NCBI GenBank assembly: GCA_024663395.1
Contig: JANFAH010000040.1
Span: 548,551 to 612,550, forward strand
Direction of reading: 5' to 3'
DNA from: Pisolithus tinctorius
Taxonomy: Eukaryota > Basidiomycota > Agaricomycetes > Boletales > Pisolithaceae
Length of the DNA stretch: 64,000 bases
Position 1 is the stretch's first letter, and each line of letters starts with the position of its first letter. Positions 47,641-60,800 of the stretch are shown here, in pieces. The position numbers and the translations under genes are program-made. The notes under the pieces are model-generated. The model saw only the letters and a program-made list of their open reading frames with translations. It was not told where the DNA came from and made no database searches.

Positions 47641-50600
47641 TTGGCTTTGGTGCGTTGGAGCACTACACGGCGATGTGGCGAACATTGCAGGGAGAGGCAA
47701 GGGAGGGCGATGGTGACGCAACTCTTTTCCCCCTACACGCACCATCGAATCATTGATGCTCGCGGTGTATCACTTGTGCATCCGCGGAAATTGAGGACTG
47801 CATAACTGTCCAGAGGCCTAGATGTCATGTAACGGACGCCAGTTTAGTCAAGTCTCGTTCCTTAGCAGCAGGGGTAAGTCATTATTGCTCTGCCACATTT
47901 CCATAGTCTATACATACATACCGCTGCCGTCCATTACTTGATGCTTGGTCTACCAAAGGTCTATATCCGTCGTTGAATCCATGAGGCTCGCTCTCGCTCC
48001 ACCTAAAAGCAAGTTATCTCAAGGTTATCACCGAGTAAGATAATGAAATCAGTATCCTATTCTGGGCATCTGGTATAATGCAGAACAGAAGGGGATGCCG
48101 CTGGGCAATTCAGTCATCGTTCGACAGTTGCTATGATTGTCCATTCACTTATTGATTGATGTGAAAGGATGGGTGCGTGATAAACGTTTGAAGAAGCTGG
48201 AAGCTTGGAAGTCTGTCATCATACGCCATCGTTCGCACAGGTGGAATAAATGGAGTTCTCTACGTAATGAGAGACGATGTAACCTCCTTGCGGGGATACA
48301 TACGTATACTCGTATTTTTTTTCGCATTGAGAGAGGGGGGTTGCGAAATGTTGCAATACAATGTACGTACTTGGGTGCCATCATTATCGCAGCTGATTAG
48401 ATTAGATATACTTTATCCGCGGGCCCATTATATATCTTATCGGAGCGAAGATGCCGCAATTCTATTCCTGTCAGTGTCATATAATATCCCCGTCTTCCAA
48501 CGATGCCATGTCCGAAGGGGAACTACTTAGATGAATGACACCAACAGGCAAGTAACAGCTGAATGACAAGTACGCTATGCACGTGCATCATAGACCATGA
48601 ACGATTGAAATCTATCAAAGCGCTCTGAACCCTTCACCCAATTCGCAATTCGCATCGCAATCTATGGATTGACACGCCACATCGAGTGGCTGATTCGCAA
48701 ATGGACCGCCGGGTATCGAGCCTGGACTTGGGGGCATGTCGTTCTATCATCGGGTGTCCACGGATGGCAAGGTCTACGCAAACCGTCAATGAACTGAACT
48801 GTCATGGCCAACTACTCACGTCTCGTTATCGAGCCAAGCCAATCCTGTACGAGCTTACAATATACACTACCCCTAACCACTGACGTGTGATTCTCAGCTC
48901 TATCTCCGATAACCCAGTACCTGAACTGCAAACGGGATTAACTTAGCCTTGTGTGAACAAAGGCACCTGCCGCAGACGCGTTGGTATTTCGGTAGGCGTA
49001 TACCCAAGAAAACCATTTAAATCCGCATGTGCGGGTGATGCGGCGTTGAATGCAATGACCATTGATGACGAATGTGTCTTACCCCTGAACGCAGTGTTCG
49101 TGTGCGGATTCACAGTGACCGCAATTTCTCCTTCGAGCTCGTAGGGCAGCTGCATCGAATGACAGCGTGTGTGAATGGATGATCGATAGCAGCAGACCAT
49201 GAGTAACGATGAGAGTGATCATAATGCTGACCTGCGTGGAGTAGACGCACTAAGTCCTCTGCAGACGATAGGACCATACCCTCTGAAACGCCAAGCCTGA
49301 ACCATATGGTTGAGCGGCCGGAGAACCATTCTCAATGTACGCAATTGGAGCGATTGGAACATACATCGCTTTGAAGCGACCGATTTGATTGGCCGGACAT
49401 ACATACAACGCCGAGAAGACCCCCCCCTCCCCTCCGTCGACACGGGCCGATCACATCTCCAGTTCCACATCTTCCTCCACTCTCACGTGAGTATGGTTGT
49501 CACTTGAAACTGCGGCCTTGACGTTCTTAGACTCGAAAGAACCTATTTTGGTCAAGTCAAATGCGAAAAAGTGGTCTGGAAGACCTGTCTGTCGCATTCG
49601 ATCGTTCATCAAATCACGATGGTGATGTGATGGCGAAGACTGCCCCGGTCAGCCTGGAACTGATTATCCTATCCTATGTCCACGGACCAGAGCCTACGTG
49701 GTCCAAGAGGGGCCGCCGCACACTAAGTCGGCTCCCCGATAACTTGCGCGTCCAACTGAGTGGAGACCCAATGCTCCAGTTCCCCGCTTATCGGCACTGG
49801 CGGGTGATCGATTTGAGCCGGAACACAATTCTTGTGACCTAGTCTGGAGAACAAGTTGCTCACCGGGGCGGAGAATTGTCGGGCCCCGGTAGTACTCCTC
49901 GCCCGAGGCGGTTGAATGTCTTGGAAGCCTCGTCTAGCGATAGACATTGCGCATCCCTGTTCCGTCGACGGGGCTGAGCTTACTCGGCTTACGATCCGGG
50001 TAAAGCGGAGTCGAGAAGGCGATGCATGGATATCCAACTAGAACGGCCAATTTGTGGCGCGTATTGTGGATACCGTACACCTAGATGGGTAGGCGTATGC
50101 ATCAATCACCGGTGTGATTACTCAAAGAGAGGAAAAAGAACATTGATCGTACGATTGGTTCACAAGGTGATTGATTGGTTGCCGATGCCACCTCGCAAAT
50201 AGATCAAAGCAAGAGAGATAAGATAGTGCTCCCCATCTTTTCACGTCCTGTCGTGCCAGAGTAACTTGTCTGTCAGTCACGATCTGCCAACGTGAATGTG
50301 AAAACTTACGAGTGAAAGAAGATCAGAGAGCTCCCATTTGTTCGGACGAGTACGGCGGTGTCAACGACATGTCGACAGCGGTCGATCTCGCCGTAGGGGT
50401 AACTTTTCAACGCTGTCAACCACGCGTGCGTGTACTGCACTAGTAGTAGTGGTATATCCATGGACCATGGGTCCACGGTCCGATTAGAAAGAAACTTTAA
50501 AAAGGACAAGGAAAGACGGAACGACGTCTCCGAGGATCAGTGTACAACTTGATGGACATTACCGGATCGGAGATGGCTCGGCAAGTGTGAGTGTATAAGA

Positions 50601-53253
50601 GTGAGAATCGGTACTTTTTTCAAGGATCTATCTAATCATGATCTCAGGGCTCTCCGAGAAAGGCGTCCGCAACGGGGAATGCCCTGCCACAACCTCGAGA
50701 TGGTGGGGTGATATGAGCATGGCAGAACTTGTGACTGCGGCACACGTATCAGAGGGGCGCATCCCCCGTGTATTCAGGCGTCTCAAGTCAGATTTCATCT
50801 CGTTTTTGTCGCTGACAACACGCGATATCCTTGCAGGGGTCGCGATCAGTACAGGCTTACACTTTTCAACTATACCATACGTGAAACGAAGCTATAAAGG
50901 GTCTCGGATTCGACCGTCGTCCCCGCGACAATCTCGGAGGAAAGCGTGATATACATACACGAAGTAATAGCATCCGAACGGCTCTCCCCCACAGCATATG
51001 CACTGCACATGACCTATCAGAGCGTTCTCGGTTTCTAATCTGAAATGCGACCTTCTTCTCAACAAGCCGAGGACCAATACCCTTCTTGCGCCCGTCTGAG
51101 AGACCTCAACAAAGGCGGGACAATCGAATGAAGAACTGTGGAGGGGGGGTGACATGCCAAACTCGTCAAGCTTGAAAGACATACTGTATTGTTACTTACA
51201 GGTGCCGAGCAGATCTGCCGCGGCAAACACGACGCTTCAAGCCCATCTCCAGTCTGTCACCTCAGAGTGCCCTTTGTGCTGTTGTCGGACTCCAAATCGC
51301 TGTGGCGGTCTTGACTGGAATTGGCGGCGCAAAAGACAAACAAGGTAAGAGAAAGAAAAAAACGTGAAACATGACTGGACGAGCCCGAAGGCATGTGATT
51401 GGCGTGAGGTTAGAACATGTGCACAGACACAGTGCTCGGGCGTGGCAGGAAGAGAGAGACACAAAGGCGGATGGCAGCCTATCCGGGATCGGGCGAACCT
51501 ATGGGACACGATAAGCTTTTTTGTCCGGAACGCTGATCGGGTGTGACGTGTGAAACCGGCGTGGAAGGTAACACTTACAATAAGAGCGCTCACAAAATAC
51601 AAAGGCAGAAACTGTAAAGGAATTGTTTCTGTGTTCACAGTGAATGGAACCCACAATGATCGATTGTGTGTGCTAGTGAGACAAAGAACTCCAACAAAGT
51701 TTGGACCAAGATGAAAGAAGTCATGAATCAAAAGTGTCGAAAGAGTTCTAGTGTTACGAAGTTTCCGATCCTCGACAAATATTGTTCTTTCGACACCACG
51801 CCAGGCTAAGTGTCACGTCATCGCCATGCACTCACCGCGCAGCTGCGCGCCCTTGCGTCCTTGTTCCCTCCTTGAGACAATCTCCACGTTCACCTGTCAC
51901 CACTTGTCAAAGGACACACACCACTGCATTCTGGCACCCCCCCCCAACAAAGATCACGACCACCGGACCATACTGCCGATGATAGTATGCCCGTGCCGGC
52001 CGCTGCTTCCGATGATCACCCCCTCCCCACCACCGTGGCTATCTCGAGGTAATGATTGGCGCGCACCAACTATCAATGACGTGACGAGATGCATCATATG
52101 ATCGAATTTGCGCGCGCGCGCAGTCAGTGAAGTCAACCCGTTTCTCCAAGATAACCGCAGATGGTGGGCCACGCACCAGACGCACAGGTATGGTACTGTC
52201 AACGTATGCATAATACCGGCTCCCGGGCTCATCATTGCGAGGCGTAAGTACCATACTGGAAAAGCTCCGTACGCAGCATGCTGCAGCAGTCTTCCATACT
52301 CGAACCCAAAGCCCTCGATGGCCCTGCGGCATCTTTTATGTAACATACTGAGTACGTAGTAGGCAACCACCTCACACCCTGGTGTTTTGAAGATACCCTC
52401 CGCCCTCCAACGTTCCGACTTCCCCCTGTACACTGGGTATGGACGTGTGACGATATGATGACGTCACGTTATGTGCAGCACAGCCACGCTGGGTGCCATG
52501 AGTCGGTCCGATTTTGGAAAGTCCAAGCCTTGCCTTGGCCACGCTGCCAAGTATCCGCCCTCCAAGCGCCTGCAATATTGCCCTGGCCTCCAACCATGGT
52601 CTGCCCTCCAAACCTTCTCACGCATGAGGACTCGCCAAGAACTTCCGCACCTGCCCCTCCATACTATCCCTGGAAAAAACCTTACTTGGAGTCAGCTAAT
52701 CAAGCTTGGTCTCCGGCCTCGCCACGGCCGATGTACCGACTCCACCAGGCTGTGTAGTAGTTCTCTCAATCTGAAAAACAAGGTCATGCACCCCTCTTTG
52801 CACAGCATTTTCTGACAGAACGAGCGCACACAGGAACTCAGGGGAGGAGGGACGTGTGTGGGGGGTGAGATTGTTCCTGAATAGAGGGCGAACATGTCCG
52901 TTCGGGGACGTTCCCTGGAAATGGGGATATATATAGGATGTGACACGTTTTGCAGTTTGCATTTAGTGAGTGAGCTCTGGGCAGCTAACGATTCAGAGAC
53001 AGGGGTACTCTATCTGATAGCGTGTTTCCCGAACTTGCTACATTGGAGATGGTAACAGTTCTAAAAGTGACGCCACCCCAAACCGTGGAAGGTAAGTGAT
53101 CACGATCACGAGCTATCACTGGAGCCTCCTCAGGAGGCTTGCAATGGACACTTAATGGATTCCTTCGATCGCCTGTTGAAGAGAAGAGGGTGTTGATGAA
53201 GTATTGCTGCCACAGCTGCGCTGTACAGCAGCAGAGTCCTCTGCGAAGGTAGG

Positions 53254-53279
53254 GTGCACGCGCGCGTGTGTGTGTGTGC
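53254..53279. repeat. alternating purine-pyrimidine tract (CG)n(TG)n
   Basis: A 26-nt run of CG dinucleotides passing directly into TG dinucleotides. A second pure CG run of 11 nt is at about 52,111-52,121. Such tracts are simple-sequence repeats and can adopt left-handed DNA. Confidence 0.7.
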
Positions 53280-56200
53280 CGGCTGTGACACTGCACCACC
53301 ATCGAGTACCTGCACGTTCTGGCTTGCGGCTGCGCACTTGAACAGATTGATGTCCAAATGGGAACGTATGTAGGTGGCTGAACATGTTTCTGCGAAGCCA
53401 GGCAGTGACCCCCCAAGGTTCGAGGACCCATATCGAGGTGGTTGCAACGGAGAGAAAGAAGAAGCTTATGCACGACGTACCCGCGTTTCGTTCAAGAAAC
53501 GTTCTTCATACCGAATCGAGGTGTTGTGAGTCATGTTGCCGTCGGCCTTGTGCTCATACCGGAGCATAGCTGCCCATCCAGATTTTGTTCAAGAAGCTGT
53601 AGATCCGGACATAGGTGGGCAAACGAGTTGCGCAACGGTGGACAGCAATGTACATACGACCTGCTGCCTAGACTCTAGACACCAGCTCCCAAGGATCCTC
53701 TACGCATCCTATTTGGAGTGTAAGTACCCTCTTTATGACGTCTGTTCCGCATGCTCGACGTACATCCATATCTCAATTGAAATGTGTGAGTTGATCTACA
53801 TATGTACACGTACACGTACACATGCTCCTTTGCCATATGAAAGCGCGTGGCGTTGTGACGATCCGTATCGATTCGTCACATCCGTTGCCATGTCTTTCGG
53901 ATTCGGGGCGAGACGCTGTGTTGCTAGTCCGGTTATTATTTAATGTACATACACTTGGCATTGGACGACGTAGGCGCCGTCTGATATACGTACAGAATCT
54001 CTATAGACCTCTTCGTCTCTATCGTCTTCTTGATCATAATGAGGACAGATCGGGTGCGGTCTTAAGAACACAGGGAAGAAATGAAACTGGGAAGTTCTTC
54101 ATAGGGGGGGACAGATAGGTTATATGTACATATACGTACGAAAAAACGTCGAAGTTCGAAGATGGACCGACCATATTCATTCAGTAGTGTTCGAGGCGCT
54201 TATAACGAGACGAATCGTTCCCGCGTTCCTAACTTCGTTTCTTCCACTTTGGGGTCTGGCCACACGGAGAGTAGTAACGCCTTAGATCTAATACATTCGA
54301 ATTGCTGCATCGTGGCACGCATGCTCTTGAGCTATACATACATACATACTAAGCACACAGAAAAGCTTCTTTGGTATGGAGAGGACCCCCTTCCCTGTGT
54401 TTCCATTTCCGCTTAGGCCCACAGACACATGGAAAAGAAAGGAAGGCGTGGCAAGTGTGCAATGTGGTCAGATGCATTTTAGTAGTGGTATGGACGAAGA
54501 GGGAAATCTAATCGCAAAAAGGGGTAGTTACTATATACATCCCATCGGACTGCGGCTCACACGATTGGCTTGCCAGCCAAGCTTTGCGTGTGTGTTCCTT
54601 GGATAATCGATAAATTATGCGATTGGAGGAACTCGGGTGATTATGGATAGTCGATGATGCGTTCATTGCAATGACGAGATTAGGATTACTACATGTAGTA
54701 CTTCCCCATGGTACACTGACGTGGTCAAAGTATGTGTGCCTCCACACACCCAGCTTAGCAACTGCAAAATGCTAATCCGACGTGTACTTCGTGTAACCGT
54801 CGGCGAGCAATCCCCTTTTTGCGGTTTGGATGACGGAATGCCCTTGCGTCGCAGTATTTGGAAGGGAGAAGGGTGGGGGGTGCTCGGGCATGCTGACCCG
54901 AGTACCTGCTCCTTGCACATACACTGAACAAGGACGAGATCAATATGAAGGGACGCAGGTCCTTGGCCAAGTTCCTTGATTAACATGCACGCATACGTAC
55001 ACAAGTATTGTGTTCCGTCATGGCGGTATTACTGGATAGCGGAATCCACAGCATACATGGCCCAAGGAATGCCGTCAGTTGACGACGACCAACTAACCTT
55101 AATCCCACCAGAACGGAACTTGGCGACCACGATAGCAACGGCTCCCGAAATTCTTGTTTGTACGTACACACATAAAACACCCAGTACACCCCCCGTATGT
55201 ATAGGTCGGCCTTGGGACTCCGATAGGGAAGGAATGAATACTCGGACGGAACGTATGTGTACTAGGGGTTAGAGGGAGGAACCACAATCGTCATAGCGTG
55301 GCAATCACGCCACACAGCAGACAGGATAGCTGTTAGAGGGAACTGAACACGCTGATCGCAAGGAGCTATATACCACAAAAGTCGTAGAGCGTGGCGTCCA
55401 CGTAGACGTCTCAAACAGCTAAAGATATCAACCCGGAACCTAACGATCGTGTGGCGCGCGTTCCCAGGAGGCTATTTACACCAGTGAGAAGCGCCGGGAG
55501 GTTGGGTAGAGAGATAAGATCGAAGAAAAGAGAAGAACACGGAGAAGGTTGGCGGACCGCTTTGCGGCGAAGAGGAACAGGCGAGGAGCGCCATTTATGT
55601 ATCACCACACCTACGATTGTAAGTATATTTATCATTGACACCGGAGATGTGGCGGTGGGTGCATGGGGATTAAACTCGTGGGTCTAGGTCGGAGTGGCAT
55701 CATAAGGCACTCTCGTCCCATCGATGGGTAGAATACTCTACGATGGGCTTATAGACCGGGTCAAGGGTGTTTGGACGCAAGGAAGGCGCATTGCATCTGA
55801 TGGCCCGGAAAGGCGGCACGAGTGTTGGGGGGTGTAAGTACATATATCAAGTCTGTCAGGATACGAGAGCAGGAGATATCGCTGATATCGGAACGTGTTG
55901 AGGTGGGGATGGTACTGATGAGATGAGTCACCTGGTTTCCGGACAATCAACACAACGCCTCGCCGCACAGCAAATCGCGTTCGACGAGTCATCAAAACGA
56001 AAGACGTGCTGTGTCAGCAGAGACGTAGGTAGGTTAGTCACTAACTGGAAATGTGATGACAGATACGAGAGGAGGAGGAAGAAGCCGAGAGTACGTTCTT
56101 TGTAAAATGAGCGAAGAATAGTCCCGTGGACGGGAACCCATGCACTGCAGAGCTTCCAGATGAGTTGCCGGGGGATGCTATTAATAAACGCGCGTGAGCT

Positions 56201-56970
56201 CTTGTTTTTCTATTCGTCCGAGATTCATGATGAGCCAAATGCGTACGGAGGGGCCCATATATAGACAGAGGAGCAGGAAATAGAAAAATATGGCGGTGAG
56301 GAGGAGGCGCTCGGAGGATGATGAGGTGCGATAGAGGTTGCTGACCGATCACATCGAGCGATGGAGTCAGCCTGACTGAATCATGATGCAAGACGACTGT
56401 CATGGACCTGCGAGGGAGTGGTGCCTGATATGGGATGATGATGAGTGTATCTCCCCACAGTGACGCGAGACGAGAGGGAGAAATCGATCACATGGGGAGA
56501 GAGATAAGATAATATTGTTACTGGATGAATGCCGGGTGTGGGTGGAAACGGAGGAGGGGTGATGAGTCAGCAATGACAGTATCTGGCAGAGGGAGTTCCG
56601 GATGGGCCGGCAGAGAGAGGATATGGAAGGCAGGAGAGGAGCTGTGCACTCCGTTGAAAGAAGATAATCGAGAGAACCGAAAGACGGGGCAATGCAGACG
56701 ACTCGAGGCAAGGAACGTGCAAGGGGGAGGACGGAAGGAGGAGAGGGTCGAGGGGGGGTTTGCTAATAGGAAATGTGCCGGACTGCCGGGTTGGACAAAG
56801 GGAAATGCCGCGTTTTGGATCTGAGATCTGGGGTGCCAGATAAGGAAATGTGCCGAGGGGGGGTCGAGTGTCCAAATCGGGATTGGGTGTTACTGCATCG
56901 GCGCGGGCTTTGTGTATTGGGAGTTGATATATAATCATCGACCCTTTAGCGGGTGCTGTCCCCCCGTCGC

Positions 56971-56977
56971 ATAAAAA
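56971..56977 (+). promoter_or_regulatory. possible TATA-like element
   Basis: ATAAAAA lies 29 nt upstream of the ATG at 57,000 and follows a C/T-rich stretch. The spacing would leave a very short 5' leader if used, so the true transcription start may be elsewhere. Confidence 0.25.
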
Positions 56978-56999
56978 CCAGACTCACTCACCCCACTCG

Positions 57000-57838
57000 A
57001 TGCGGCTCGTCTCATCAGACTATCCAGACTACTACTCGTCCTCCTCCTCGTCGAGCGTGTCCCCTCCAGCCAGACACAGGCTCATGAGGAAGCGATCCCC
57101 GTCCCCGTCCACCCGCCACTCCGACATCGCTCGTCTCCTCGACCCAGCCTATGCCTCTCCGAACTCACATCCGTACAACGGATTCAACACCAACGGCATA
57201 CGCCATGTTTACGTCGACCATCACGGCGACCTCCACGACCCAGACTTCCGCCACTTCCCCATCATGCACTCCCATCTCACCAGTCAGCGCCAGAGGTGGG
57301 AAACTTCTTACACAACACCCGCAGACGACGATGACGATGACGACGACGACGACGAGTACGAAGAGGAGAAGAGAAGGTCCTCTCTCGAGACACAACGGCG
57401 CAGACCGTCGTCGTCTACCGCGTACCACTCTTCTACTATTGCCACTGCGGCACACGCCTATCCTCTATATGAGGAACCTTCCTCCTATACCTCGCGACAT
57501 TTCGCAGAGGACGACGAGGACTTGTTCGAACACGCCCCTCTCAAGGAAAGGGAGTGGCCGTTTTCTACCCGCACTCGCTCGCCGCGTCACAAACCTCTCC
57601 GGGATAACACCAATGAAAAGACGGAACAGGCAGGCGAGGACCCAGATTCGAGAGAAGAGGACTGGACGTGAGTCATTCTCCCTTCCCTCTCTCGTTCCAT
57701 TTGGTTGACCAGAAGAATTCCTATTCCAGACCCAGCTGTACAGACAGTCTGCGTCGACAGTGGCAGGCAATCGCACTCAGTCTGCGATTCAGTCTCTTCA
57801 GAACGAAACGCCGTCTCAAGCGACGCATGACTCGCTAA
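57000..57838 (+). CDS. acidic, Ser-rich protein of unknown function
   Basis: Exons 57000-57667 and 57730-57838 join across a 62-nt GTGAGT...TTCCAG intron to give 258 aa. The N-terminus has a Ser run followed by SPSPSTRHSDIARLLDPAY. A central Asp run of ten (about residue 110) is followed by EYEEEKRRSS. Exon 2 encodes a strongly basic, possibly helical tail (SLRRQWQAIALSLRFSLF, then KRRLKRRMTR). No enzyme motif, leader or clear membrane segment; the tail could bind membranes or nucleic acid. I do not recognise the family. The in-frame splice and protein-like composition on both sides support a real gene. It stands alone between two gene-poor stretches, which often means long regulatory regions. 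Confidence 0.65.
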
Positions 57839-60800
57839 ATGAACCTATCTCCAGTGCCCCCTTTCCACATTCCCCTATATTGGCAACCCTGTTACTCTAT
57901 CGCTATCATTGCGCGCGTACTCCACGCCGGCACCATCCTGACGCCCATCGTTTGTATATGCCATATCTTCAGCGCCAGGGCTTTATCGGCAGGGGTGTGC
58001 CTGCGTAAACGGTCTGTGCCATGCTTGGCGTCCGGTATATCCCCGATTTCCACTTGCCGCGTACATGCATACACTTTTTCTCGTCTTTGCCTTTATCGCC
58101 GCAGACGCCGCTCTTGCCGTCTTGGAACGGCTCCCCTCCCCGTCAGCTCCGCTCGACTGCTGGAGCTAACGCAGATCCACATGGTGTCGTCGCGCCACAC
58201 AGTGTCTCATTCCTATTTCGTTCTCGGTTTATATTCTTCATGGGCTTTTCTTGCCATGGTTTTCAATTCACAATCATCTTGCATGGACTTTCTCACATTT
58301 CATCGCTTCGCTCTCGGATCGTGCATGCATTGCTTTCTCGGCTCGGGTTTTTCCTTTTTTGTTTATTCGCGGCGCAACATGCACAATGATTACTATTCTT
58401 TACAGGCCTTCCTTCTTCGCCTTCTTTTATATGTATTTTCATTATAGACGTCGTCTTTTTGTTCCCTGGCGGGACTCGAGACGGGTCACACGAGGTTAGT
58501 TGGACGCAGGAATGATCGAAGGAAGGAGAGAATGGACGTAGTAGTAGTAGTATACGATACCACTGTCCCACATTGCGGACGCCGTGTTATGCATTTAGAC
58601 GATTTTGACGAATAGCAGATAAGTTTGTTATCGTACGATCGATTACATGCATGCCCATCCATGTGTATGTTCGCGTGCCTACATGCCATTGTCATTTCAG
58701 TCTGTCATGCAATATTAGTGTCATCTAAGCGTTTTTTCGGACTGTCCCCACTGGGGCAGTGGCGTTGGGCAACTGTGGACGTCGGTCGAAAAGTGCTACG
58801 CTCCAAAGTGGTGGGACGCCGCCCGGCCGACAACTTGAACCTGAACGTTCCAGATGGTACACGAACTCTACTGGATTATTTACTGTGCAAGCCGACGGAC
58901 CATCGCTTATGATCACGTACTCTGTCGAAATTTTCATTGTAGCCCTCGAAACATCTCGAAAGTGTCAGACCAGCTAAAATTTCGGTGTTTCGTTGTCATT
59001 GCTCACTGGTTCAGGGATCATCCCTAAAGTTCGAGACGAGACCGTCGACACAGTAGGCTGTGTCAATCATTTTATACTAGTGGAACTCCGTGGATTCAAA
59101 TACTCGGACTCGGACTCAGACATGACAAGTTGTACATACATACATGTCTCCATAAGTAGAATGCAGAAAACTGAACAAGTGAACTACCTGTTCGAGGAAT
59201 CCCAAACGATCTACTTCTTAGTCATTAGGATTAGGACTATCATACTAGTATGAGTACTCATTTCCGAGCTATAGAATAATCTTACTGGTCTCGTTTTACA
59301 GGGCCGTGGCGCAGTGCGACGTCGGACAGCAGCGGTATCCGACGTTCCAGAAAGGATTGGTACTTGGAGTATTACTTACGAGCACCCATACGCACACACA
59401 AACTCAAAAAAAGCTTGTTCTCACACTAACGAATAGGATTCCTGTACGACGACGAGTTCCGAGGCGGAAGCGTTGCAATGTGGTGGTGGACTACTGCTTT
59501 CGATGTTTCTCCAGGGTCAGCAATCGCCGTGAATAGCGGTGCGCGGGGAGAACGCGAGGCAGGGTTGCGCGGAAAACGTGGCCTGGGAAAAAGAAAAGGA
59601 AAGAAAAAAAAAAAAAAAGCGGAGAGCGGAGGTTCGACGATCCTGTACAAACGCGGGCAAAAGGCACCGTGGGCCGCAACCCAGATTTCAGATTGTCACT
59701 GGAAATTTTTGATGCAAAGCCTACTGTACCATGTGCAACTGTGTACCAAATGCGGTGGCGGTTTACGTGAGGACGACCCTACCGCCTGTCAGACTTCACG
59801 AATTTCGCGTCGGGTCATGTTCGGTTTGTGGGCTCTCGTTGCGACGAGTTCGGGCAACAGGGTATGTGTATATGCATTGATAAGCATCAACTTACATGTG
59901 TATGTACTATCTTTTTCATGCATTGCATGCTTTGAAGTTTGGTGTGGCGAAATGGAAAATTTGCATGCCTACCCCGCCTCCATTACAGAATGAAACTAGT
60001 AGTCTGGCTGATAAGAACTTGAAGGGTCAGTATGCAAGTGAGATTAGATAGCTAAAAGGGCCTCGTGCATGGCATGGTGGAGGCGTGCAACTCTCAGGGG
60101 AAAGCAAGCCGGAATTCCGACTATCTCAGCGAGGCCGAGAATCAAGGCAGGTCGATCTTCGTTTTTTCATGTTTGCGGTACTACTATTGACATCTGTTCG
60201 AACTTCGATGCCAAGACCAACGGCAGTGCGCTAGTACTAGCACCCACTAGACTGAACTTCGGAATTCGGCCTCGTTCAAGTGAGGGGTGACAGCCATTCG
60301 GTCGCAGAGAAATAAAGAAGACACTGCCATCATGATTTCATGAAACATAGCCTGATCTCAACTCAACCTTGCGCGTCCGGAATTCAGTAGATGCGGATGC
60401 GGGGCGGGTTTGAGTGGGTACCGAACGTCGTGTTGTGGAGTTGTGATAGTGCGGGTGGGGGGAGGAACGAGCTTCGTTTCGTGTATTCTTCATTAAAAAG
60501 ACCTAGCAAGAAAGAACCCGGGTACCGGGCAGTCATTGCGGACACGATGAATGCACACACCGAACATGAAAGTTTCCAGCTCCTCCTCTTTCCAAAGGTG
60601 GGACGGGGTGAAGAAGTCTGTTTGTGTGGTCCAGGCCCTGAATCCCATATCTGGTCATGGAAAGAGCGCGCAATATACAGCTTTCCGAGGACTTGCTGGC
60701 TGCCACCCCGAAGGCATGACGATCGATCATACGATATACATCTGACACAGAGTAATATTGTCGCGCAGGCTTGTGAGACTAACCTCTTATGATAGGAAAT

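Larger units (their letters stand above)
42576..56999. other. 14.4-kb gene-poor region
   Basis: No frame here joins across introns into a recognisable protein. Candidates on the minus strand at 43,750-44,340, 45,444-45,878 and 46,237-46,668 have no family motif. I see no reverse transcriptase, transposase, tRNA or rRNA signature. The right half (52-55 kb) is rich in short alternating purine-pyrimidine strings such as TACGTACATA. The last kilobase should hold the promoter of the gene at 57,000. Confidence 0.5.

Noticed and set aside
57839..58447. 202-codon plus-strand frame after the acidic protein
   Set aside because: Rich in hydrophobic and Cys codons because the DNA is T-rich; sits where the 3' UTR of the preceding gene is expected.
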